From contig CAYYNQ010000004.1 of assembly GCA_964473105.1 (NCBI GenBank), positions 1 through 42,760 on the forward strand: a stretch of DNA of 42,760 nt. Reading direction: 5' to 3'. The notes beneath the pieces were generated by a model. The model searched no databases. It worked only from the letters and a program-made list of their open reading frames with translations, and was not told the origin of the DNA. The translations under genes were made by a program, and so were the position numbers. Positions 36,093-42,760 of this stretch are shown piece by piece. Position 1 is the stretch's first letter, and each line of letters starts with the position of its first letter. Source of the DNA: CAYYNQ01 sp964473105 (lineage in GTDB: Bacteria > Sumerlaeota > Sumerlaeia > MVZB01).

Positions 36093-36331
36093 TGCTGACC
36101 GGCGATTCAGCCTGATATCTGACGCCGGGACCAAACACTTGGCGGGGGATTTCAACGCAATCGCCGAATCAGGACCCTGCTTCCTGAATGACGAGGTCTT
36201 CAACATATTTCATCCGCAAGCGTGGAATATCCGTGCTCATAATCTGGGATGAAACGCAACGGGAGAATCGGTTGCGAATGCAGGGGTATCTCGCGGGAGG
36301 GAACCCGGAACGTCCAGATTTGGACCATTAA
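36093..36331 (+). other. Spacer with overlapping short open frames, possible gene remnants
   Basis: Several small frames overlap here. One from GTG 36079 gives 57 residues to TGA 36250-36252, with AGGTGA just upstream. Another from ATG 36188 gives 47 residues ending at TAA 36329-36331, containing TYFIRKRGISVLIIWDETQR. The minus strand is also open in parts. None is recognisable or has clear start signals, so remnants of a decayed gene are as likely as small proteins. CCGGCG (36099-36104) and CGCCGG (36123-36128) form a stem just after the ClC stop. Confidence 0.25.
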
Positions 36332-36379
36332 AAATAATAATATATAATATTAAAATATATAATATTAAAAAAAATATAT
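36327..36379. repeat. 53-nt pure A/T run with a 15-bp tandem repeat
   Basis: From 36327 to 36379 there is no G or C, in a region otherwise near 56% GC. Inside it TATATAATATTAAAA occurs twice in perfect tandem (36341-36355 and 36356-36370). The A/T-rich character continues less strictly to about 36620. No DnaA-box cluster was seen nearby. It may be an easily melted regulatory region, a curved upstream sequence or a mark of foreign DNA. Confidence 0.8.
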
Positions 36380-36498
36380 GATTTCAAACATCCACTGGGA
36401 AAAAACTCTAAAAATACATAAAAGAACTAATCAGTAAATACATGAGCGCATAAAAGGCTTTAAAATGGGTGTTCATGTTGTAGTGGAAGCCTTGATGC

Positions 36499-36528
36499 TT
36501 GACTTTGGGGGTGCTTTCATGGTTTAAT
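36499..36528 (+). promoter_or_regulatory. Candidate promoter of the GH57-like gene
   Basis: TTGACT (36499-36504) and TTTAAT (36523-36528) each match five of six consensus bases with an 18-nt spacer. A start near 36535 would give a leader of about 155 nt. A/T-rich DNA upstream could act as an UP-type element. Confidence 0.5.
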
Positions 36529-36653
36529 CAAACATACGTATCGACTGACGTGAGCATGAGTTCCGGTACCCAAAAATATTAAATATAATGGTTTGTGAGA
36601 ATTTAAAAAATAAGCTTTACGGGGTGGATTTGCGGGATGTGGCCCGAATGACC

Positions 36654-36667
36654 GCACAGTCCTGTGC
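36654..36667. promoter_or_regulatory. Inverted repeat in the GH57-like gene leader
   Basis: GCACAG (36654-36659) and CTGTGC (36662-36667) are perfect complements around two bases. The site lies 25 nt before the ATG of the GH57-like gene and could be a small operator or a tight transcript feature. Confidence 0.3.
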
Positions 36668-36691
36668 AGGTGCTCGCCCTGATGTAGAAAC

Positions 36692-38932
36692 ATGGAGCAA
36701 GTTCGCAGGGGGAATGGTTCATTGAGTCCTGCCAAAGCCACCCGCCCGGGTTATCGGCAATCCATGGCGCCTGAAGAGGGTGGGGGTGGTGATTTGGGCG
36801 CCATCCACCTGTTTCATCCTGTATATCATGGATATACCCACCCGGTCGGCAACCGCATTGACATCGAGCGCCAGTTGCCCTCCAAACTCAAGGATGTTGA
36901 TGGTGAGGAACTGGTTGATCTCTTTTCCGAGCCCCCGTCGTGGGTCGAGCGTTTTTCGCCTCTTGTGGTTCAGACCGGTGATCAGGTCATCCGTGCCAAA
37001 AACGCCTCGGAACTCATGATCAAGATCTACCGGCTTATGTTTGACCTGTTTTCCGGGATCGGCAAATTCATCGAGTCTGCAGCATCCCAGGGTGCCGGTG
37101 TCAAGGCCCGCTACCCATTCATGTCCCTGTGTGTGGACCCCGACACACTGCACCGGATCATCGAGTCCGACTACGAGTCGGGCGAGATGGCATACACCAA
37201 CCTGATGAAGCTCTTTCAGCAGGGAACGATATCGCCATGCCTGACAACACCTTTTCACAGCCTCTTGTCCCAGGTCGAGTCGCCTGCGGCGTTGCGCCTG
37301 ATGGTAAGGTCGTCCATGATTTTCTACCTGAGGATTATCCGGGTTTACCGCGTATTTTTGAAGGAGAACGGAGAGGATGACCTGATGATCATTCCCTTCT
37401 GGCTTCCGGAATCCGCATTTTCCTCCGAGATTGTCTCGGTGATCAAGGATGAGATTGACCAGCTCTGCACAAGTGAAAAACTGGGGCGGCCACATCTGGT
37501 GATTTTTCTCGATAATCATCAGGCAAGTATCAGTGAGAATGATGTCCTGATGAAATCATGGAACCAGATTTCATGCTCGGACGGGTCTGGAACGTCCGGG
37601 TCATCCACAAAGGCCGCGGGGGAGGGGGAGCTGGAGGATGCCATGGGCCGTGTTTCCGTGATATTCAGGGATCGTTCGTTCAGTGACTGGGTTGTTCATT
37701 CCAATCCCTCCGTCAAGAAACTGCTGGATCGCACCATTGCCAAGGTTGATTCCGACATCAATTCGCAAAATGTACATTACGGATGGGGTCATTTCGAGGA
37801 GGTCGAGGCTGTAACCTATACCCCGCGTGCCGTCATTAACTTTCAGCAGAAACTCATCAAGCTGACTGAACTGGGGTATCTGCCTCTGTCGCCGGATTTT
37901 TATGTCCGGGGAAAATTACGTGGTAATTTCGGTTGCACCTCCATCGAGCCCCAGATGGTCCAGCTGACCGACCACAGTACCGGCAACGGATGGAATGATG
38001 AAAACAGCAAGTGCTTTGGCCGCTGGACCGGTATCAGCAATGGGTTGAAGAGGGCTGCAGACAAGAAGGATATGTGTACGAGGCCTTACGAAAAACCGAG
38101 TCCCGATGGTGAGGATAAAATCACGCTCCAGAGTCAGGCTGCATGGAAGATCGCATGGGACAAGGTCAGGTCAAGATGCCTGCTTGAAGTGACCGGAGAC
38201 CTTGACAACCTGAAGGCCGGGATGATCGAGATCCTTGCCGGGTTTACCGGGCAGAAGGACCCTGCAAAAATCGCGGAGAATGTACATTCCTTTCTGGCCA
38301 ATTACACCTATGTTTACTGGCGGGAACATTTTATTCAGCATGATATGGCTGAGGCCGACATCAACATCGAGGAACTGGTCAAAAAATATCTGCGCGCCGG
38401 GGGTCGCAAGAGAATTTCTGCCGAGAATGTGGCGATTGCAGGGATCGCGGCTCAGGCCATATACTTTGGCCTCGACAGTAACCGCTCGGTTGGGGTCGGC
38501 TGGGAAAACATGGATCAACGGGCCTTTTATCAGAATGTCGTGATGCTCACCCTCTCGATCTGCAACGGGATTTATGTTTACCACTGGAAAGGTGACCAGA
38601 AATCGGCCAAGAACCTTCTGGAACTTCTCAACGATGAACTGATTGATTTCAAGTCAGCCTATGAAAGGTATCATCTCGACACCGAGGGAATCAGCAAGAA
38701 CCAGTGGAAGAACACACTCAGGTCAGAAATCAGTGATTCCAAGATGAACATTGTTCAGAGGGCGGCATTGCGGATCGCCGCTCGTCATCTCAGGCCACTG
38801 GGATATACCAAGGAATTCACCCGCGAGGATGCGAACTTGACAACCAATGTCGGACACATATGGTCGCATGAAAGCCGACGCGAGAATTTCTGCTATGAAA
38901 ACGAGCAGTTCTGCGGTGTCAGCGAGGTTTGA
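36692..38932 (+). CDS. Divergent GH57-like glycoside hydrolase
   Basis: The 746-residue protein shows landmarks of the GH57 superfamily: a His-rich strand near 39-52 (HLFHPVYHGYTHP), CLTTPFHSLL near 183-192, FWLPESAF at 236-243 with a conserved Glu, and IFRDRSFSDW near 324. GH57 enzymes are retaining alpha-amylases, amylopullulanases or 4-alpha-glucanotransferases. The catalytic Asp block is not clear, so activity is uncertain and it may be a non-catalytic relative. No signal peptide is seen, suggesting a cytoplasmic role in glucan turnover alongside the nearby phosphorylase. The start is unsure: ATG 36692 has no ribosome-binding site, while TTG 36722 lies 9 nt after AGGGGG. Composition returns to normal GC here, unlike its upstream region. 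Confidence 0.65.
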   Translation: MEQVRRGNGSLSPAKATRPGYRQSMAPEEGGGGDLGAIHLFHPVYHGYTHPVGNRIDIERQLPSKLKDVDGEELVDLFSEPPSWVERFSPLVVQTGDQVIRAKNASELMIKIYRLMFDLFSGIGKFIESAASQGAGVKARYPFMSLCVDPDTLHRIIESDYESGEMAYTNLMKLFQQGTISPCLTTPFHSLLSQVESPAALRLMVRSSMIFYLRIIRVYRVFLKENGEDDLMIIPFWLPESAFSSEIVSVIKDEIDQLCTSEKLGRPHLVIFLDNHQASISENDVLMKSWNQISCSDGSGTSGSSTKAAGEGELEDAMGRVSVIFRDRSFSDWVVHSNPSVKKLLDRTIAKVDSDINSQNVHYGWGHFEEVEAVTYTPRAVINFQQKLIKLTELGYLPLSPDFYVRGKLRGNFGCTSIEPQMVQLTDHSTGNGWNDENSKCFGRWTGISNGLKRAADKKDMCTRPYEKPSPDGEDKITLQSQAAWKIAWDKVRSRCLLEVTGDLDNLKAGMIEILAGFTGQKDPAKIAENVHSFLANYTYVYWREHFIQHDMAEADINIEELVKKYLRAGGRKRISAENVAIAGIAAQAIYFGLDSNRSVGVGWENMDQRAFYQNVVMLTLSICNGIYVYHWKGDQKSAKNLLELLNDELIDFKSAYERYHLDTEGISKNQWKNTLRSEISDSKMNIVQRAALRIAARHLRPLGYTKEFTREDANLTTNVGHIWSHESRRENFCYENEQFCGVSEV

Positions 38933-38948
38933 GTTGGAATTATGATTA

Positions 38949-39023
38949 TCATGTTGCCGTGCCTGAATGCCTGATCGATCGACTGGAACGGTCAGGGAAA
39001 GTCACGGTGACCATCCTGGACAT
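38949..39023 (-). pseudogene. Possible truncated TGS-domain start (thrS-like fragment)
   Basis: A 24-residue minus-strand frame begins at ATG 39021-39023, eight bases after a run of G preceded by A (a fair ribosome-binding site). It reads MSRMVTVTFPDRSSRSIRHS. This resembles the first residues of TGS domains that open threonyl-tRNA synthetases (MVxxTFPDGs...). The likeness stops at the TGA, 17 nt from the end of the oppositely oriented GH57-like gene. It could be the cut-off 5' end of a gene that once followed the TPR gene. Short length makes chance possible. Confidence 0.3.
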
Positions 39024-39096
39024 GGCATGATCCCCCCCTGATGATTCGGATGGTGACCTGTTCACGACACGGGCAAGGTATCGTGCAGTCCGGACT

Positions 39097-39438
39097 TCAC
39101 CGCTCCAGTTTTTTCAGTAATGCCTCGGCTTCCTTTTTGACCTGCAGGTCACCGGTCCTGTCGGCTGCATGGATGGCATCCTCATAGGCGCCCCTGGCCT
39201 TTTTTAGGTCACCCGTCATGCGCCAGGCATCGGCAAGCATTCGAATTGCCGCCGTATGGTCCGGGTGCCTATGGATACAGTTTTTGAATGCAATGATCGC
39301 TTCGGAATACTCACCCACGTGCAGATTTTCCATTCCCAGCAGATACCAAGTTAACGGATCCTCGGGATCATCCCGGAGCATGGCTGACAATTGCCTGATA
39401 TTTTCCTGGTGTTTCATGTGGTTGGGGGTCACTCCCAT
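39097..39438 (-). CDS. TPR-repeat protein
   Basis: The 113-residue protein is almost entirely tetratricopeptide repeats: LTWYLLGMENLHVGEYSEAI near 32-51, AIRMLADAWRMTGDLKKARG near 65-84, and a third partial helix pair. It probably mediates protein contacts; the partner is unknown. The frame is open to 39537 within the phosphorylase gene, but ATG 39438 overlaps the phosphorylase stop codon by about 10 nt, a typical coupled start. It is therefore likely cotranslated with the phosphorylase. Confidence 0.7.
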   Translation of the reverse strand: MGVTPNHMKHQENIRQLSAMLRDDPEDPLTWYLLGMENLHVGEYSEAIIAFKNCIHRHPDHTAAIRMLADAWRMTGDLKKARGAYEDAIHAADRTGDLQVKKEAEALLKKLER

Positions 39439-41573
39439 GGTTTCAAGTAGTATTTCCGGGTGTAATCCGCGACCATGCGCTCGGTGTTGAACCTGGGGAT
39501 CAGGGTGACCATGGCTCTTCGGATGCGCTGGATCCACCTACGCGGGATGTTGTTCTGATCGCGGTCGTAAAACTCGGGTATGATTTCATCTGTAAAAACT
39601 CGACAGAGGTGTTCAGAGTCCAGCCGGTCCTGTAAAGCCTCGTCCCCGGGGACGGGATGTGAATCCATTCCGATCGCAAACCCGTTGGTTCCGTCGTGCC
39701 CTTCCCTCCACCAACCGTCCAGAATGCTGGCATTCAAGCCTCCATGAATGGCAATTTTCTGTCCACTTGTTCCACTGGCTTCCAGCGGCCGTCTGGGGTT
39801 GTTCAGCCAGACATCACATCCTGATATCAGGTGGCGCCCAATCTCAATGTTGTAATCCTCGAGAAAAACGACCCTGCCCGTGAACCGCGGGTCGTTTGCG
39901 ATTTGGATGATGTCCCGGATCAGTTGTTTGCCCTCCTCGTCCTCAGGATGGGCCTTGCCCGAGATAACCATCTGGATGGATTTGTCGGCGGAGTTGAACA
40001 CGGACGCGATCTTTCCCATGTCCTGGAAGAGCAGTGTCGCCCTCTTATAGGTTGCAAACCGCCGGGCAAACCCGACAGTCAGGACCTCGGGATCCAGGGC
40101 TTTGTGTGGTTGAGATATCATCGGGGGATCCATTCCGGACTGTCTGTCCTCGAGAAGGTATCTCAACGCATCGATCATTTCACGTTTCAGCCGGTTACGA
40201 AGCTCCCAGATATCTTCATCTGTGACGGTGTTTGAATCCCCCAGCTTTTCCCAGAAATCAGTGTGCAGGAGTCGGGAACACCACTCGGGGCCCAAGGTCC
40301 TGTTCCAGAACTCGAATGTCGTGCTGTTCATCCATCCCTTCATATGAACACCGTTTGTGATATGCCCGATGGGGACATTGCCAACTTCGCGCCCGGGGTA
40401 TAGCGGACGCCACATCTGCCGGCAGACCCGCCCGTTCAACTCACTGACGGCGTTGGCTGCGCGGGTTAGTTTAAGGGCCAGTACGGTCATGCAGAAATCC
40501 TCCTCAGGATCACCTGCATTGACTCGACCGAGATCCATAAATTGCTCCGCTGACATATTCAGCTCCCGATGCCATTCACGTAGAAAACGATCAACCAAAT
40601 ATCCTGGGAACCGGTCATGGCCGGCAGCGACCGTTGTATGGGTTGTGAAGACGGTCTCATTTCGGACCGATTCCCTTGCTTGTGAAAAGGATAATCCCTC
40701 CCGGAGCCTCTCGCGAAGCAGTTCGACAAGCAGGAACGACGAATGTCCCTCGTTCAGGTGGTGGATATGGGGTCGTATGCCGATTTTACGCAACAGCCTG
40801 ATTCCACCGACACCCAGGATGAGTTCCTGGCAGATCCTTGTCGTTTGGTCGCCGCCATAGACCCTCGTCGATATATCCCGCCAGTGGGCATCATTTTCCG
40901 GCCTGTTCGTATCCAGCAGGTAAAGGGTCGCGCGCCCGACGTGGATGCGCCAGGCATGAAAATAGATCTCGCTGTCCGCAATCTTGAGGCTGCATACAAC
41001 TTCATTGCCGTTGCCGTCACAGACGATTTCCATCGGGAGACTTCCCGGGTCGAGTTCAGGATAGACTTCATCCTGCAGCCCATCAGCGTCGATCACCTGT
41101 GTGAAGTATCCCTGCCGGTAAAAAAGTGTGATCCCGACAAAAGGGATGCCGAGGTCCGATGCAGACTTGATATGGTCCCCTGAAAGGATCCCGAGTCCGC
41201 CTGAATAGACCGGCAGGGATTCATGCAGCCCGAATTCCGCGCTGAAGTAGGCGACCGGTCTTTCCTTGAGTCGGGGACAATGGGTTGCGGCCCAGGTCTT
41301 TCCCGCTCTCATGTAGACCTCGAAATCCCGGATCACCCTCCCCGCCCTTGCCCTCAGGACAGGATCATGATAAAGCGCAATCAGTTCGTCCTTTGATAAG
41401 CCCCGCATAACCTGAACAGCGTTGTGATGGCTGTCATGCCAGGTTTTGGAGGACAATCCCTCGAATAGATCCCGGGCTTCCGGGTTCCATGTCCACCAGA
41501 GGTTGCGAGCTAGCCGGGGCGTCCTTTCGACGAGCTGGAGGATAAGTTCATATGTATTGACTTCAGGCTGCAT
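39429..41573 (-). CDS. glgP: Alpha-glucan phosphorylase (GT35, short type)
   Basis: The 714-residue protein releases glucose-1-phosphate from glycogen or maltodextrins. The N-terminal DUF3417-like region has ARNLWWTWNPEARDLF. YFSAEFGLHESLPVYSGGLG starts the catalytic domain, and HHLNEGHSSFL, GHITNGVHMKGW and FARRFATYKRATLL follow. The PLP-lysine motif reads EASGTSGQKIAIHGGLN, with Gln where Met is usual, followed by DGWWREGHDGTNGFAIG. The frame is open to 41699, but homology begins at the ATG at 41571-41573. No ribosome-binding site is obvious there. The TPR gene overlaps its end. Confidence 0.93.
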   Translation of the reverse strand: MQPEVNTYELILQLVERTPRLARNLWWTWNPEARDLFEGLSSKTWHDSHHNAVQVMRGLSKDELIALYHDPVLRARAGRVIRDFEVYMRAGKTWAATHCPRLKERPVAYFSAEFGLHESLPVYSGGLGILSGDHIKSASDLGIPFVGITLFYRQGYFTQVIDADGLQDEVYPELDPGSLPMEIVCDGNGNEVVCSLKIADSEIYFHAWRIHVGRATLYLLDTNRPENDAHWRDISTRVYGGDQTTRICQELILGVGGIRLLRKIGIRPHIHHLNEGHSSFLLVELLRERLREGLSFSQARESVRNETVFTTHTTVAAGHDRFPGYLVDRFLREWHRELNMSAEQFMDLGRVNAGDPEEDFCMTVLALKLTRAANAVSELNGRVCRQMWRPLYPGREVGNVPIGHITNGVHMKGWMNSTTFEFWNRTLGPEWCSRLLHTDFWEKLGDSNTVTDEDIWELRNRLKREMIDALRYLLEDRQSGMDPPMISQPHKALDPEVLTVGFARRFATYKRATLLFQDMGKIASVFNSADKSIQMVISGKAHPEDEEGKQLIRDIIQIANDPRFTGRVVFLEDYNIEIGRHLISGCDVWLNNPRRPLEASGTSGQKIAIHGGLNASILDGWWREGHDGTNGFAIGMDSHPVPGDEALQDRLDSEHLCRVFTDEIIPEFYDRDQNNIPRRWIQRIRRAMVTLIPRFNTERMVADYTRKYYLKPWE

Positions 41574-41716
41574 GGATAACTTGGGGGGGTCCAGGATTGG
41601 AGTTGCTTTGGCGATGGGAAAACAAGGGAATTTACGGCAGGGGAAAGACCGACATTGTACGGAACGTGGATACAGGCAAGTTCCTGTATTTTCAACCAAT
41701 GACGGTTGCGGGGATA

Positions 41717-41746
41717 CATATACTTGATTTTACATTGCCATGACAA
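41717..41746 (-). promoter_or_regulatory. Candidate promoter of glgP
   Basis: On the minus strand TTGTCA (41741-41746, five of six) is followed after 18 nt by TATATG (41717-41722, four of six). A start near 41710 would give a leader of about 135 nt before the glgP ATG. Confidence 0.35.
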
Positions 41747-41782
41747 GGATAAACGGCCATCATCAGGACTATGTTCAGGCGC

Positions 41783-41808
41783 CTTGGCCCCCCACTGCCA
41801 AGCCGGGG
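41783..41808 (+). promoter_or_regulatory. Possible H-type pseudoknot in the queD leader
   Basis: CTTGGC (41783-41788) and GCCAAG (41797-41802) form a perfect stem. Its loop starts with CCCC (41789-41792), which can pair with GGGG (41805-41808) just downstream, the layout of a compact H-type pseudoknot. It ends about 20 nt before the queD ATG. Queuosine genes are often controlled by small preQ1 riboswitches of this architecture, but the known consensus is not obvious here. Confidence 0.3.
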
Positions 41809-41828
41809 TGCATGGGCGTGATATCCCG

Positions 41829-42260
41829 ATGACATGGAGTTGGTTCGGACCCGTGGACTACAAGGTTACCAAGTGTATTGAATTCTGCTACGGGCACCGC
41901 CTGTTGAATTATGAAGGGAAGTGCCGTCACCTTCATGGGCATAACGGCCGGGTTGAAATATCGGTCTCCGGTGATGTCCTGGACGACCGCGGCATGGTGA
42001 CGGACTTTGGCGACATCAAGCGGATCATGAAGACTTGGATCGATGAGAATCTCGATCACCGCATGATCCTGAATCACGATGATCCTGCGCTGGAATTCAT
42101 CAAGGAGAGTGGTGAACCCTGTTTCCTGATTGATGAGAACCCGACCGCCGAGAACATCGCAAAGTTGATCTTTATGAAGGCACAGGAACTGGGGATACCC
42201 GTCTCATCCGTGAAGATGTGGGAGACACCCGACTCGTTTGCCGAGTATTCGCCCTCCTGA
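41829..42260 (+). CDS. queD: 6-carboxy-tetrahydropterin synthase (QueD/PTPS family)
   Basis: The 143-residue protein belongs to the T-fold QueD/PTPS family, which makes 6-carboxy-tetrahydropterin for queuosine and other 7-deazapurines. The zinc histidines are in FCYGHRL and HLHGHN, with the catalytic Cys just before (GKCRHLHGH). GMVTDFGDIK, LDHRMILN, NPTAENIAKLI and a C-terminal KMWETPDSFAEY complete the family pattern. The frame is open to 41706; ATG 41829 matches the usual family start (an in-frame GTG lies at 41808). No queC, queE or queF is in the window. It is divergent from glgP, and a possible leader pseudoknot lies upstream. Confidence 0.92.
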   Translation: MTWSWFGPVDYKVTKCIEFCYGHRLLNYEGKCRHLHGHNGRVEISVSGDVLDDRGMVTDFGDIKRIMKTWIDENLDHRMILNHDDPALEFIKESGEPCFLIDENPTAENIAKLIFMKAQELGIPVSSVKMWETPDSFAEYSPS

Positions 42261-42274
42261 CAGACAGTTTCCCA

Positions 42275-42760
42275 TCAATGCCCACGCTTCAACTGCGAAA
42301 TGCTATAGGTCCTGCCGTCGGTCTGCAGGCGTATCGATCCCATGGTATCCGTTCGAAACGACCGGATGCCCATGTTTTCCAGTCGTTCCACGACCCGTGG
42401 TGATGGATGACCGTATGGGTTTCCTCCTGCCCGCGCAAAATATCAGGGCAACATCTACCACGCGCCCATTGGGATGGCGACGAATGATATTTTCATCGGG
42501 ACTGAGATCTTCAGGAAAATTCATCATTGGATGACATGTCATTCCGGGTTGATGAGGGAACATGAAATATTACAACACCCGGGCAACATCATCATACCCT
42601 CAATCCGGCAGGTCCTCTTATTCAAGTTCTTGCATGGATGGGAGGGAATGTTATCCTGATCAGGAGTTGCGGCGAAATGACCCGTGTTCGGGGGGTGTGT
42701 GCATCCGGCTGGCAGTCAATAGGTTTATGATGAGCAATCGATCAGATCCGGAAATCCAGC
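42275..42760 (-). pseudogene. Broken 3' end of a comEC/rec2-like competence gene
   Basis: The last 40-odd codons read AGGNPYGHPSPRVVERLENM, then GIRSFRTDTMGSIRLQTDG, ending at TGA 42275-42277. This is the ComEC metallo-beta-lactamase-like C-terminus (NxYGHP...vl.rL...G...frTD..G.i.l.TdG). Upstream the frame is lost: a TTTT run on the minus strand (42437-42440) holds one base too many to join the preceding GRVVDVALI. Further up, that frame contains TAA, TGA and TAA stops. Sense-like fragments continue in more than one frame to the window edge. Intact ComEC is a membrane channel for DNA uptake; here at least the C-terminal part is a pseudogene, unless the sequence has several errors. Confidence 0.6.

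Noticed and set aside
35938..36206. Minus-strand open frame entering the ClC gene end.
   Set aside because: Most of it is antisense to the conserved CBS domains, and no ribosome-binding site was found.
36327..36620. The A/T island as a replication origin.
   Set aside because: No DnaA-box cluster and no dnaA, dnaN, gidA or parAB gene is nearby; melting potential alone is not enough.

Overview
The window (about 56% GC by eye) looks like a chromosomal segment of a Gram-negative bacterium. It carries an LPS-transport pair (an LptD-type outer-membrane barrel and an LptF/LptG-family permease), housekeeping genes (dnaE, uvrC, alaS, smpB, rsmG, serA, hisC, queD) and a DUF4954 left-handed beta-helix protein, a family I know mainly from FCB/PVC-type lineages. 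A secreted protein with three tandem beta-sandwich modules, GTG/TTG starts and glycogen genes fit a Lentisphaerota/Kiritimatiellota/Verrucomicrobiota/Hydrogenedentota-like host. I cannot place it more precisely from sequence alone. I see no tRNA, rRNA, CRISPR, IS element or phage gene.

Layout. 1-3055 (minus): a partial secreted protein and a large transketolase-family enzyme. 3223-5355 (plus): the three-module secreted protein. 5364-8102 (minus): a 2-hydroxyacid dehydrogenase, a HpaI-type aldolase and a small unknown gene. The dehydrogenase and the small gene each have a long in-frame open stretch after their stop codon. 8339-9172 (plus): a Nif3-family protein. 9293-10888 (minus): serA, divergent from dnaE (11160-14639) across a perfect 9-bp inverted repeat that overlaps the dnaE -35 box. 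14656-18860 (minus): an lptF/G to lptD operon. 18900-19260: a dense regulatory spacer with a palindrome, an orphan plus-strand terminator and promoters. 19260-23609 (plus): DUF4954, a small acidic protein and a GT39-like membrane glycosyltransferase. 24001-28423 (plus): hisC (with a clear promoter), an RDD membrane protein and uvrC. 28489-31296 (minus): alaS. 31563-36092 (plus): smpB, a MobA-like nucleotidyltransferase, rsmG, and a PTS-IIA gene overlapping a ClC chloride transporter gene. 36093-36691: a compositionally odd spacer with a 53-nt pure A/T run. 36692-38932 (plus): a divergent GH57-like protein. 39097-41573 (minus): alpha-glucan phosphorylase followed by a TPR protein. 41829-42260 (plus): queD. 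42275 to the end (minus): a broken comEC remnant.

How the genes work together. lptF/G and lptD act in LPS export. The phosphorylase and the GH57-like protein suggest storage-glucan turnover. smpB, rsmG, alaS and queD belong to translation and RNA modification; dnaE and uvrC to replication and repair. The aldolase, 2-hydroxyacid dehydrogenase and transketolase could form a small sugar-acid/pentose route, but that is inference from proximity. The most unusual signals are several apparently decaying or interrupted reading frames, the structured lptF/DUF4954 spacer, the possible pseudoknot before queD, and the overlapping IIA-ClC pair.
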